Source: a bacterium
GTDB lineage: Bacteria > Desulfobacterota > UBA8473
Assembly (NCBI GenBank): GCA_009773075.1
Contig: WOUX01000004.1
Location: 1 to 19,101 of the forward strand
DNA: 19,101 nt
Direction: 5' to 3'
The translations under genes were made by a program, and so were the position numbers. Below the pieces are notes generated by a model. It worked only from the letters and a program-made list of their open reading frames with translations, made no database searches and was not told the DNA's origin. Shown piece after piece: positions 1 through 7,680 of this stretch. How positions within the stretch are numbered: position 1 is the stretch's first letter; each line of letters opens with the position of its first letter.

Positions 1-1261
1 CATAAATTTGAGTGCTGTTAGGAATAAAGAGAACAACTTAGTAGTAATGAATCGTAACGGTATGATTACGATACTTGACAATGATGAAAGAGAAAGAGAG
101 CGGTACTCTCTCATTTATGGTGCAAAACTTAAGATTGAAGAAAAAGAGGCAGTAAAGCCAGGACAGCTGCTTGCAGAATGGGATCCATATACCACCCCTA
201 TCTTAACAGAGGTTTCTGGGACTGTTAAATTTGGGGATATAATAGAAGGTGTTACTATGCAGGAGCAGGTAGATGAGGTTACTGGCCTTTCTAGAAAGGT
301 GATTATCGAATCAAAGGATCCTGATGCCCGTCCAAGGATTTCTATTAAAAATGAAAGTGGCCGTACTGCAAAGTTACCTGGATCAGAATCCCCCGCAACA
401 TACCTTCTTCCGGTCAAAGCAAATATTATAGTAAATGAAGGGAATCAAGTAAATGCTGGGGATGTTATTGTCAAAATTCCTCGAGAGACTACCAAGACAA
501 AGGATATAACTGGGGGATTACCTAGGGTTGCTGAGTTGTTTGAAGCGAGGAAACCTAAGGAATATGCTGTAATATCCGAAATAGATGGTATTGTTTCCTT
601 TGGTAAAGATATCAAAGGGAGGAGAAGGGTTATAATTACTCCAGAAATTGGTGAACCTAAAGAATACCTGATCTCTAAAGGGAAACATATAAGTGTTCAT
701 GAAGGGGACAGAGTAAGGGCAGGAGAGCCTCTTATGGATGGTCCGGCGAATCCTCATGATATTCTGTATATCCTTGGAGAGAAAGAACTGGCAAGGTATC
801 TGGTTGATGAAGTACAGGAGGTTTATCGTCTCCAAGGTGTGAAGATAAATGATAAGCATATCGAGGTAATCGTCAGACAGATGCTTCGTCGAGTTAGGAT
901 AAAAGAGGTCGGAGATACAGATTTTCTAATCGGAGAACAGGTGGAGAGGTATGTGTTTGAAGAGGAAAATGAAAAAGTAAAGACAAAAGGAGGTAAACCG
1001 GCTATTGCTGAACCTCTGCTTCTTGGAATCACCAAGGCTTCGTTGAGTACTGACAGCTTTATTTCGGCAGCTTCTTTCCAGGAGACAACGAAGGTATTAA
1101 CCCAAGCCAGTATTGAGGGGAAATGTGACCGTTTGAAAGGTTTGAAAGAGAATGTGATTATGGGTAGATTGATTCCTGCTGGCACAGGTTTCCCAGGATA
1201 TAGAAATTTGAAGACAGAAGTTGTGAATGGTGGAGAGGAAATTTGTGTGGAAGAAAAATAG
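1..1261 (+). CDS. rpoC: RNA polymerase beta' subunit, C-terminal part (5' end outside window)
   Basis: The frame is open from the first bases, so this is the last 419 codons of a longer gene; the TTG at position 8 is internal. The product is the beta' subunit of RNA polymerase. Visible beta' C-terminal hallmarks include AEWDPYTTPILTEVSGTVKF early on, then DITGGLPRVAELFEARKPKE, in the region of the trigger-loop end and jaw. Near the end come LTQASIEGKCDRLKGLKENV and IMGRLIPAGTGFPGYRNL, the conserved closing block. The catalytic NADFDGD loop and the N-terminal zinc site would lie upstream and cannot be checked. It ends in TAG 91 bases before rpsL, the usual rpoBC-to-str junction. The sequence style resembles Desulfobacterota-type beta'. 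No frameshift or odd composition is seen. Confidence 0.97.
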   Translation, partial: INLSAVRNKENNLVVMNRNGMITILDNDERERERYSLIYGAKLKIEEKEAVKPGQLLAEWDPYTTPILTEVSGTVKFGDIIEGVTMQEQVDEVTGLSRKVIIESKDPDARPRISIKNESGRTAKLPGSESPATYLLPVKANIIVNEGNQVNAGDVIVKIPRETTKTKDITGGLPRVAELFEARKPKEYAVISEIDGIVSFGKDIKGRRRVIITPEIGEPKEYLISKGKHISVHEGDRVRAGEPLMDGPANPHDILYILGEKELARYLVDEVQEVYRLQGVKINDKHIEVIVRQMLRRVRIKEVGDTDFLIGEQVERYVFEEENEKVKTKGGKPAIAEPLLLGITKASLSTDSFISAASFQETTKVLTQASIEGKCDRLKGLKENVIMGRLIPAGTGFPGYRNLKTEVVNGGEEICVEEK

Positions 1262-1284
1262 TTAGCAAAAAAGCAATAAAAAGC

Positions 1285-1316
1285 TTGACAAATAAGGCGA
1301 TTATTGAGAATATATC
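1285..1316 (+). promoter_or_regulatory. Possible sigma-70-type promoter for the str operon
   Basis: A perfect TTGACA lies at 1285-1290 in the 91-base rpoC-rpsL gap. The best -10 candidates are weaker: GAATAT at 1308-1313 (17-base spacer, 3 of 6 matches) or TATATC at 1311-1316 (20-base spacer, 4 of 6 matches). The surrounding DNA is AT-rich, and the rpsL start is about 35 to 40 bases downstream. A promoter here is plausible because str operons often have their own, but the -10 is poor and read-through from rpoC could suffice. Confidence 0.4.
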
Positions 1317-1352
1317 CAATTTTATGGTTAACAATTTTAGAAGGGAGTTAAT

Positions 1353-1724
1353 GTGCCTACTATAAACCAATTGGTCAGAAAGGGGCGTAAAAGGGTAAAG
1401 AAGAAAACGGATGCCCCTGCTTTAGGGAACTCGCCACAGAAAAGGGGTGTTTGTACTCGAGTTTATACCTCGACGCCTAAAAAACCCAATTCAGCACTGA
1501 GAAAAGTAGCGAGGGTTAGACTGACTAATGGTATAGAGGTTACTTCTTATATACCTGGAGTTGGGCATAACCTTCAAGAACACTCTGTGATTTTAATTAG
1601 AGGTGGAAGGGTTAAAGACTTGCCCGGCGTTAGATATCATGTTATTAGGGGAACTCTGGATTCTGGAGGAGTTGTGGACAGGAAAAGAAGCCGTTCTAAA
1701 TACGGGGCAAAGAAACCGAAGTAA
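1353..1724 (+). CDS. rpsL: 30S ribosomal protein S12 (uS12)
   Basis: S12 sits at the decoding centre of the small subunit and helps inspect codon-anticodon pairing. The 123-residue product is the normal length. The start is GTG at 1353, preceded by AAGGGAG at 1341-1347. The accuracy loop TPKKPNSALRK (residues 41-51) is wild type at both lysines, and GGRVKDLPGVRYH keeps Lys88 and Asp89; Asp89 is the residue that is methylthiolated in E. coli (Asp88 there). No classic streptomycin-resistance change is present. The tail KRSRSKYGAKKPK is typical. It is the first gene of the str block, 91 bases after rpoC and 47 bases before rpsG. Confidence 0.98.
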   Translation: MPTINQLVRKGRKRVKKKTDAPALGNSPQKRGVCTRVYTSTPKKPNSALRKVARVRLTNGIEVTSYIPGVGHNLQEHSVILIRGGRVKDLPGVRYHVIRGTLDSGGVVDRKRSRSKYGAKKPK

Positions 1725-1771
1725 GTTTTAGCAATAAATGTTTAGTTATTCAAAACCTGTGGGGTATATAG

Positions 1772-2242
1772 ATGCCTAGAAGAAGGGAAGTTCCTAAAAG
1801 AAATATTTTACCGGATCCTAAGTATAAAGACATAAACGTAGCAAAGTTTATAAATATAATTATGCTGAAGGGGAAAAAGAATTTAGCCGAATCCATAACC
1901 TACGGCTTCTTTGATATCATTAGGGAGAAAACAAAGTCTGATCCTATCAAGATTTTTCAAAGAGCTTTGGACAATGTTAAGCCAGTTATTGAAGTTAAAT
2001 CTCGCCGTGTTGGTGGGTCGACATACCAAGTACCTATGGAAGTTAGATCTGAGCGACGAGTTGCTTTGGGGATACGCTGGTTAATAAATTTCGCTAAAAA
2101 AAGACAAGAAAAAACAATGGCAGAAAAATTAGCTGCGGAAATTCTTGATGCCGCAAATAGCCGGGGCGCAGCTTTCAAAAAGAAGGAAGACACTCATAAG
2201 ATGGCTGAAGCCAATAAGGCTTTTGCCCATTACCGTTGGTAG
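1772..2242 (+). CDS. rpsG: 30S ribosomal protein S7 (uS7)
   Basis: S7 is a primary assembly protein of the 30S head that binds the 3' domain of 16S rRNA and lines the E site. The product is 156 residues, the common bacterial length. It opens with MPRRREVPKR, carries the beta-hairpin EVKSRRVGGSTYQVPMEV (residues 74-91) that reaches towards the mRNA exit channel, and ends in FAHYRW. The start is ATG at 1772. The upstream GGGG at 1761-1764 is only a weak ribosome binding site. In enterobacteria S7 represses its own operon through the rpsL-rpsG gap; that gap here is only 47 bases and shows no obvious equivalent. Confidence 0.98.
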   Translation: MPRRREVPKRNILPDPKYKDINVAKFINIIMLKGKKNLAESITYGFFDIIREKTKSDPIKIFQRALDNVKPVIEVKSRRVGGSTYQVPMEVRSERRVALGIRWLINFAKKRQEKTMAEKLAAEILDAANSRGAAFKKKEDTHKMAEANKAFAHYRW

Positions 2243-2420
2243 AAATAGGCCATAGGTTTTTCCAGTAAAGATAATGCCCATCTTCACAAATTGGTGTGGT
2301 TAAAGGATCCTTAATCTTGGGATTAGACTTAGACTTATTGATAGAAGGAGTGTTAGTTGTTTTTGGTCTATTCAATTTTTAATTTAAGTTTTTTTTTATG
2401 TTTTAGAGGTTGGCATAAAT
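2243..2420 (+). other. 178-base gap between rpsG and fusA, no gene recognised
   Basis: This is the longest gap of the str segment. It is AT-rich and ends in a T-rich run (about 2375-2400) before AGAGGT at 2405-2410. The only ATG-started frame seen is about nine codons, too short to support. A weak five-pair stem (TAATC at about 2331, GATTA at about 2340) is not convincing. I found no promoter with both boxes. It may hold a leader for fusA, but nothing in it proves that. Confidence 0.4.
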
Positions 2421-4484
2421 TTGGCAATACTGGTTCCGTTAGAAAATACAAGAAATATAGGGATTATGGCGCATATAGACGCAGGTAAAACTACAACTAC
2501 GGAAAGAATACTGTATTATACTGGTGTTTCTTACAAGATGGGTGAAGTCCACGATGGATCAGCCATCATGGACTGGATGGAGCAGGAACAAGAGAGAGGT
2601 ATAACCATAACCTCTGCGGCTACAACTTGTTTCTGGAATAGTAATAGGATTAATATTATCGATACCCCTGGGCATGTTGATTTTACTATAGAGGTTGAAA
2701 GATCTTTACGCATTTTAGATGGAGCTGTGGTTACATTTTGCTCGGTAGGACGGGTTGAACCCCAATCAGAGACTGTTTGGGGGCAAGCGGACAAGTATCA
2801 TATCCCAAGGATTGCCTTTATCAATAAGATGGATAGAGTAGGAGCCGATTTTTTCCATGTGATCGATATGATGAAAAATAAACTACAGGCTAATCCCATA
2901 ATTCTACAGTTGCCTATTGGCAAGGAGGAAAACTTCAGGGGTGTTGTTGATCTGATTAAAATGAAGGCCATGGTTTATGATGAAAGCACTCTAGGGGCAG
3001 AATTTAAAGAAGAGGAGATCCCCCCAGATTTAACTGATTTTGCTTTGGAATATCGAGAGAAGCTTATTGAGTCTGTGGCTGAGCAAGATGATATATTAAT
3101 GGGTAAATACCTGGAAGGGAAAATTATCACCAACGAAGAACTTAATCAAGTAATTAGGAGTGAAACTATAGCTAATAAGCTTGTTCCTGTATTCTGCGGT
3201 GCAGCATTTAAGAACAAAGGTATCCAACCTTTATTAGATGGTATTGTTGACTATCTTCCTTCTCCTAAAGATGTTCCGCCAGTTAAAGGGATGAACCCTG
3301 ATGGTGAAGAAGTTATAAGAGAGGCAGACCATAAAGCCCCTTTTTCAGCTTTGGTCTTTAAAATTATGAATGATCCATTTGTGGGTCAGCAGTACTTCTT
3401 TAGAGTTTATTCTGGGTTTATTGAGAAGGGTTTATATGTATATAATTCTACTAAGGACAAGAAGGAGAGGATTGGTAGGCTTTTAAAGGTTCATTCCAAC
3501 AAAAGGGAGGAAGTTAAAGAGGTCTATGCAGGGGACATTGCCGTTGCCATTGGTTTAAAAAATACTACTACAGGTGATACTCTTTGTGATAAAAACGATC
3601 CGGTAATTTTAGAATCCATTGAGTTCCCTGATCCGGTGATGTCTGTTGCAATTGAGCCTAAGACAACGGCTGATCAAGAAAAACTGGCAGAGTCACTTCA
3701 TAGATTAACTATAGAAGATCCATCTTTCAATGTCCGTATAGATGAGGAGACAAATCAGACTATTATTTCTGGGATGGGTGAGTTACACTTAGAGATAATT
3801 GTTGACAGATTACTTAGGGAATTTAAGGTGGCTGCTAATGTTGGTAAACCTCAGGTGGCTTTTAAAGAAACTATTACTAAGTCCGTTAAATCAGATGGTA
3901 AATTTATTCGTCAGTCCGGAGGACGTGGCCAATATGGAGATGTACGGCTTGAATTAGAGCCTCAAGAACGGGGGGCAGGTTTTGAGTTTGTTAATAAAAT
4001 TATAGGGGGTAGTATCCCTAAAGAATATATCCCTGCAATAGAAAAAGGTGTAATCGAGGCTATGGGGAGGGGGGGGTTAGGTGGATATCCTGTAGTAGAT
4101 GTAAAGGTTACACTATATGATGGTTCTTACCATGATGTTGATTCATCAGAATTGGCATTTAAGATTGCCGGCTCTATAGGTTTTAAAGAAGGGGCAAAGA
4201 AGGCCCAGCCGATTTTATTGGAACCTATTATGGCCGTTCAAGTAATGGTTCCGGAGGAATTTATCGGTGATGTTGTTAGCAATCTTATTTCTAGAAGAGG
4301 GAAAGTTTTAGATATGAATGTTAGGACAAGCTGGAAGATTATAGAAAGTAGGGTGCCACTGGCTAACATGTTTGGTTATTCGACCGACTTACGATCGGCT
4401 ACACAAGGCAGGGCCACTTATACTATGCAGTTTTCTCATTATGAACCGGTTCCAGCTTCCATTGCTGAGAATATTTTGGGATAG
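2421..4484 (+). CDS. fusA: Translation elongation factor G
   Basis: EF-G is the GTPase that drives tRNA and mRNA translocation on the ribosome and, with RRF, ribosome recycling. The 687-residue product is near the usual 690-705. GTPase motifs are intact: AHIDAGKTT (17-25), switch I with RGITI (59-63), DTPGH (81-85) and NKMD (135-138). Domain IV is marked by QSGGRGQYG and the domain IV-V region by GSYHDVDSSELAFK; the C-terminal part has MFGYSTDLRS. The start is TTG at 2421, giving the canonical opening MAILVPLENTRNIGI; AGAGGT lies 10 bases upstream. One oddity: the strongly conserved VGGVxPQSETVWRQ reads VGRVEPQSETVWGQ (Arg111, Gly121). It lies 39 bases before tuf and looks like ordinary EF-G rather than a divergent paralogue. 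Confidence 0.97.
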   Translation: MAILVPLENTRNIGIMAHIDAGKTTTTERILYYTGVSYKMGEVHDGSAIMDWMEQEQERGITITSAATTCFWNSNRINIIDTPGHVDFTIEVERSLRILDGAVVTFCSVGRVEPQSETVWGQADKYHIPRIAFINKMDRVGADFFHVIDMMKNKLQANPIILQLPIGKEENFRGVVDLIKMKAMVYDESTLGAEFKEEEIPPDLTDFALEYREKLIESVAEQDDILMGKYLEGKIITNEELNQVIRSETIANKLVPVFCGAAFKNKGIQPLLDGIVDYLPSPKDVPPVKGMNPDGEEVIREADHKAPFSALVFKIMNDPFVGQQYFFRVYSGFIEKGLYVYNSTKDKKERIGRLLKVHSNKREEVKEVYAGDIAVAIGLKNTTTGDTLCDKNDPVILESIEFPDPVMSVAIEPKTTADQEKLAESLHRLTIEDPSFNVRIDEETNQTIISGMGELHLEIIVDRLLREFKVAANVGKPQVAFKETITKSVKSDGKFIRQSGGRGQYGDVRLELEPQERGAGFEFVNKIIGGSIPKEYIPAIEKGVIEAMGRGGLGGYPVVDVKVTLYDGSYHDVDSSELAFKIAGSIGFKEGAKKAQPILLEPIMAVQVMVPEEFIGDVVSNLISRRGKVLDMNVRTSWKIIESRVPLANMFGYSTDLRSATQGRATYTMQFSHYEPVPASIAENILG

Positions 4485-4523
4485 GTACGACAGGAGAAAA
4501 TTCCTGAGGAGGAGGATACAGGC

Positions 4524-5723
4524 ATGTCAAAGAAGAAGTTTGAGAGGACTAAGCCGCATGTTAATATAGGTACAATAGGTCATGTTGATCATGGTAAGAC
4601 GACATTGACTTCAGCGATAACCAGAGTCTTGAGTAATCAGGGTTTTGCGGAGTTTAGGTCTTATGATAGCATAGACAATGCGCCGGAGGAGAAGGAGCGT
4701 GGATTAACCATAGCGATAGCGCATGTGGAGTATGAGACAGGCAAGAGGCATTATGCGCATATAGATTGTCCTGGGCATGCGGATTACATAAAGAACATGA
4801 TTACAGGTGCGGCACAGATGGATGGTACCATTTTAGTAGTTAGTGCTGCGGATGGACCTATGCCTCAGACCAGAGAGCACATATTATTAGCCAGGCAGGT
4901 TAGAGTGCCTTACATAGTGGTATATTTGAACAAGGCGGACATGGTAGATGATCCGGAGTTAATGGAGTTAGTGGAGTTAGAAGTTAGAGAGCTTTTGAGC
5001 GATTATGATTTTCCTGGGGATGAGATACCAGTTGTATCGGGGTCAGCGCTTAAGGCATTGGAGTGTGGTTGTGGCAAGAGAGAGTGTGATAATTGTAAGA
5101 GCATATTAGAGTTAATGGATGCAGTAGACGCCTACATTCCTGAGCCGGTTCGAGACATAGACAAGCCGTTTTTACTGCCAGTGGAGGATGTTTTCAGCAT
5201 ATCTGGCAGGGGTACAGTAGTGACAGGCAGAGCAGAGCGTGGGATAGTCAAAGTAGGGGATGAAGTTGAGATAGTGGGAATAAGGCCGACAGTGAAGACA
5301 GTCTGTACAGGGGTTGAGATGTTCAGGAAGATATTAGATCAGGGGCAGGCTGGGGACAACATAGGGGTATTGCTTAGGGGTACAAAGCGGGATGATGTAG
5401 AGCGTGGGCAGGTTGTATCGAAGCCTGGCAGCATAACTCCTCACAAGAAATTTAAGGCAGAGGTTTATATATTGGCTAAGGAAGAGGGAGGCAGGCACAC
5501 ACCGTTTTTCAATGGTTATAGGCCGCAGTTTTATTTTAGGACAACGGATGTTACAGGGATAGTTACGTTACCGGAGGGGGTAGAGATGGTAATGCCTGGA
5601 GACAACATATCATTGGTTGTGGATTTGGTAACTCCGATAGCCATGGAGAAGGAGTTGAGGTTTGCTATTCGTGAAGGTGGTAGAACTGTGGGCGCTGGCG
5701 TGATAAGTGATATTGTTGAATAA
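4524..5723 (+). CDS. tuf: Translation elongation factor Tu
   Basis: EF-Tu delivers aminoacyl-tRNA to the ribosomal A site as a GTP complex. The protein is 399 residues (E. coli 394) and starts at ATG 4524 behind a strong GGAGGAGG at about 4507-4514. Motifs are intact: GHVDHGKTT (19-27), DCPGH with catalytic His85 (81-85), NKAD (136-139), SALK (174-177). Domain II and III signatures such as GRGTVVTGR and RTTDVTG follow. Two unusual points are visible. There is a cysteine-rich insert after SALKALE (Cys181, 183, 188, 191), and switch I reads RGLTIAIAHVEY instead of the common RGITINTAHVEY. Codon use also differs from fusA and rpsJ: Ile is ATA in 25 of 30 codons with no ATC, and GCG is heavily used for Ala in the first 175 codons. 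Confidence 0.97.
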   Translation: MSKKKFERTKPHVNIGTIGHVDHGKTTLTSAITRVLSNQGFAEFRSYDSIDNAPEEKERGLTIAIAHVEYETGKRHYAHIDCPGHADYIKNMITGAAQMDGTILVVSAADGPMPQTREHILLARQVRVPYIVVYLNKADMVDDPELMELVELEVRELLSDYDFPGDEIPVVSGSALKALECGCGKRECDNCKSILELMDAVDAYIPEPVRDIDKPFLLPVEDVFSISGRGTVVTGRAERGIVKVGDEVEIVGIRPTVKTVCTGVEMFRKILDQGQAGDNIGVLLRGTKRDDVERGQVVSKPGSITPHKKFKAEVYILAKEEGGRHTPFFNGYRPQFYFRTTDVTGIVTLPEGVEMVMPGDNISLVVDLVTPIAMEKELRFAIREGGRTVGAGVISDIVE

Positions 5724-5737
5724 ACTTTAGTCACTTA
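5704..5737 (+). promoter_or_regulatory. Inverted repeat across the tuf stop codon
   Basis: TAAGTGA (5704-5710) and TCACTTA (5731-5737) are perfect 7-base complements. A second stem, TATT (5711-5714) with AATA (5719-5722), stacks directly inside, leaving the loop GTTG and an 8-base bulge. The tuf stop codon lies within it. There is no following T-run, so it is not a classic terminator. It could protect the mRNA 3' end, mark a processing site, or be chance in AT-rich DNA. Confidence 0.3.
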
Positions 5738-5768
5738 ACTTGAAAGGAAAGAGGTGGGGTTTTAAGCA

Positions 5769-6083
5769 ATGAATGAACAAAGCAAAAAGATAAGAATCCG
5801 TTTAAAGGCCTACGATTATAGACTTTTAGATCAGTCTGCCGAGGAGATTGTTGAGACTGCTAAAAGGACTGGGGCAAAGGTTGCTGGACCTATACCTCTT
5901 CCTACAGTGATTAATAAGTATTGTGTTTTACGTTCCCCTCATGTTGACAAGAAATCCAGGGAACAATTTGAGATAAGAACCCATAAGAGACTTTTAGATA
6001 TAATGGAGTCAACTCAGCAGACAATTGATGCTCTAATGAAGTTAGACCTCTCAGCAGGGGTTGATGTAGAAATTAAACTGTAG
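5769..6083 (+). CDS. rpsJ: 30S ribosomal protein S10 (uS10)
   Basis: S10 belongs to the 30S head and, as NusE, also takes part in antitermination with NusB. The 104-residue product is the normal size. The core IRIRLKAYDYRLLDQSAEEI opens the fold, and GPIPLPT plus VLRSPHVDKKSREQFEIRTH forms the long loop reaching into the head. It starts at ATG 5769; AGGTGGGG at 5752-5759 is the ribosome binding site. It follows tuf by 45 bases and heads the S10 group, so str and S10 operons are fused here without an obvious terminator. Downstream rplC is 18 bases away. Confidence 0.98.
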   Translation: MNEQSKKIRIRLKAYDYRLLDQSAEEIVETAKRTGAKVAGPIPLPTVINKYCVLRSPHVDKKSREQFEIRTHKRLLDIMESTQQTIDALMKLDLSAGVDVEIKL

Positions 6084-6101
6084 CGGCTGGAGAATATTGA
6101 C

Positions 6102-6740
6102 ATGACCAGAGGGATAATTGGACGAAAGTTAGGGATGACCCAGGTTTATTCACAAGAAGGAGATGTGTTGCCGGTAACAGTGATAGAAGCAGGTCCTTGT
6201 GCTGTAGTACAAAAGAAGACTTTAGGAAATGACGGATATAATGCTTTACAACTGGGTTTTTCTCAGAAGAAGAAAAACAAGATTAACAAACCCCTTGAGG
6301 GTCATTTAAAAAAACATAAGGCAAGTCTATATAGTTATCTGAAGGAATTTAAAGTTGAAAAGGTTGATGACTATCAAGAAGGAGAGAAGATTACTGTTGA
6401 CGCATTTAATGCTGGAGATTTTGTTGATGTAACTGGGATTAGTAAAGGTAAAGGTTTTGCAGGAGTTGTTAAGAGATGGGGCTTCAAGGGAGGGCCCGGC
6501 GCTCATGGATCAATGTTTCATAGGGCACCAGGTTCTATTGGCGCGAGTGCTTACCCCTCACGGGTTTTTAAGGGGAGGAAGATGCCTGGTCGTCTGGGGG
6601 GAGATAGGGTAACTGTCCAGAATATCAAGGTTATTGAAGTGATGCCTGATGAAAATCTGATTCTATTAAAAGGTGCTATTCCTGGCTCTCGAAATGGAGT
6701 AGTTATCATCAGGAGCAGTATAAAAAAAAGAAATGATTGA
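6102..6740 (+). CDS. rplC: 50S ribosomal protein L3 (uL3)
   Basis: L3 is an early assembly protein of the 50S subunit; its long loop reaches the peptidyl transferase region. The 212-residue product begins MTRGIIGRKLGMTQVYSQEG, a textbook L3 opening, and carries the glycine-rich loop FKGGPGAHGSMFHRAPGSIG. Where E. coli L3 has the PrmB-methylated glutamine, this protein reads GSIGASAYPSRVFKG, so that methylation is not expected; this variant is common outside gammaproteobacteria. It starts at ATG 6102 with a modest CTGGAGA upstream. It is 31 bases before rplD and shows no break. Confidence 0.98.
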   Translation: MTRGIIGRKLGMTQVYSQEGDVLPVTVIEAGPCAVVQKKTLGNDGYNALQLGFSQKKKNKINKPLEGHLKKHKASLYSYLKEFKVEKVDDYQEGEKITVDAFNAGDFVDVTGISKGKGFAGVVKRWGFKGGPGAHGSMFHRAPGSIGASAYPSRVFKGRKMPGRLGGDRVTVQNIKVIEVMPDENLILLKGAIPGSRNGVVIIRSSIKKRND

Positions 6741-6771
6741 TGGTGGGCCGAGAGTACTTAGGAGTTTATAA

Positions 6772-7392
6772 ATGCCGGTTCTAGACGTTTATGATATTGA
6801 GAAGAGAAAGATTTCAGAGATAAATCTCAATGATGAAATTTTTGATGTTGAGATAAAGCCCCACTTGATCTCTGATGTTGTGATTATGCAGCAGACAAAT
6901 AGGAGGAGAGGAACTGCCTCAACCAAAAATCGGGCTATGGTTAGAGGTGGTGGTGTTAAACCCTGGCGTCAGAAAGGTACAGGCAGAGCTAGGGTTGGCT
7001 CACGAAGGTCTCCTCTTTGGGTAGGAGGTGGTACTGTATTTGGCCCCACTCCCAAGGATTATTCCTATTCCCTCCCCAAGAAGGTTAGGAAGGAGGCATT
7101 AAAATCTGTCTTAACTTTGAAGTTAAAGGAAGACAAGATAACTATTTTAGACAGTTTTAAATTAAAAGAAATTAAAACCAAGGCCCTTATACAGACACTT
7201 AGGAACCTGGATATAGAAAATGTCCTGATAATTGACCAGGATAACTTAAATTTGGAAAGGTCAGCAAGAAATATCCAAAATGCCAAAGTCTTGCCCCCCG
7301 AGGGTCTAAATGTTTATGATATACTAAAATATGAAAATCTAATCCTGGTTATGCCTTCTGTTGAGAAGATAGAGGCAAGGTTGTCACTATGA
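6772..7392 (+). CDS. rplD: 50S ribosomal protein L4 (uL4)
   Basis: L4 binds domain I of 23S rRNA, and its extended loop lines the peptide exit tunnel. The protein is 206 residues. The loop region, residues about 44-90, is intact and includes GGGVKPWRQKGTGRARVG with Lys63, the macrolide-sensitive position, unchanged. The start is ATG 6772, after AGGAG at 6760-6764. In enterobacteria L4 represses the S10 operon by acting on the leader; a comparable leader is not evident here because rpsJ follows tuf closely. The stop overlaps the rplW start in ATGA, which suggests coupled translation. Confidence 0.98.
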   Translation: MPVLDVYDIEKRKISEINLNDEIFDVEIKPHLISDVVIMQQTNRRRGTASTKNRAMVRGGGVKPWRQKGTGRARVGSRRSPLWVGGGTVFGPTPKDYSYSLPKKVRKEALKSVLTLKLKEDKITILDSFKLKEIKTKALIQTLRNLDIENVLIIDQDNLNLERSARNIQNAKVLPPEGLNVYDILKYENLILVMPSVEKIEARLSL

Positions 7393-7679
7393 AAGATTTA
7401 TATAAGATTATAAAAAGCCCTATGATTACTGAAAAGGGTGATGTCCAGAAAGAGAAGTACAATCAGCTTACCTTTGAGGTAAGCAAAGATGCCAACAAGA
7501 TTGAAATAAAGAAGGCTGTGGAGAGGTTACTCAAGGTAAAGGTGTTAAATGTAAATACTTCAAATATTCGAGGTAAACCTAAAAGGTTGGGTAAAAATAT
7601 TGGCAGGATGAAGGATTGGAAAAAGGCTATTGTTACTTTGAAACCAGGAGATCATATAGACTTTTTCGAGGGTGTTTAA
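7389..7679 (+). CDS. rplW: 50S ribosomal protein L23 (uL23)
   Basis: L23 sits at the tunnel exit and is the docking point for trigger factor and the signal recognition particle. The 96-residue product matches the bacterial size. It opens MKDLYKIIKSPMITEKGDVQ, holding the conserved P-M-I-T-E-K block, and contains VNTSNIRGKPKRLGKNIG, the rRNA-binding loop. The ATG overlaps the rplD stop by four bases, so it probably relies on translational coupling. It is 47 bases before rplB. Nothing unusual is seen. Confidence 0.97.
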   Translation: MKDLYKIIKSPMITEKGDVQKEKYNQLTFEVSKDANKIEIKKAVERLLKVKVLNVNTSNIRGKPKRLGKNIGRMKDWKKAIVTLKPGDHIDFFEGV

Positions 7680-7680
7680 A

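Noticed and set aside
8..1261. TTG at position 8 as the start of a 417-residue gene
   Set aside because: The frame is open before it and the sequence matches the middle of RpoC.
1473..1505. Streptomycin-resistance change in S12
   Set aside because: TPKKPNSALRK and the VKDLPG loop are both wild type.
2275..2304. Tiny reading frame in the rpsG-fusA gap
   Set aside because: About nine codons, with no convincing ribosome binding site and no known leader peptide resemblance.
4491..4506. CAGGA/TCCTG stem before tuf
   Set aside because: Five pairs with no T-run or conserved context; too weak to call.
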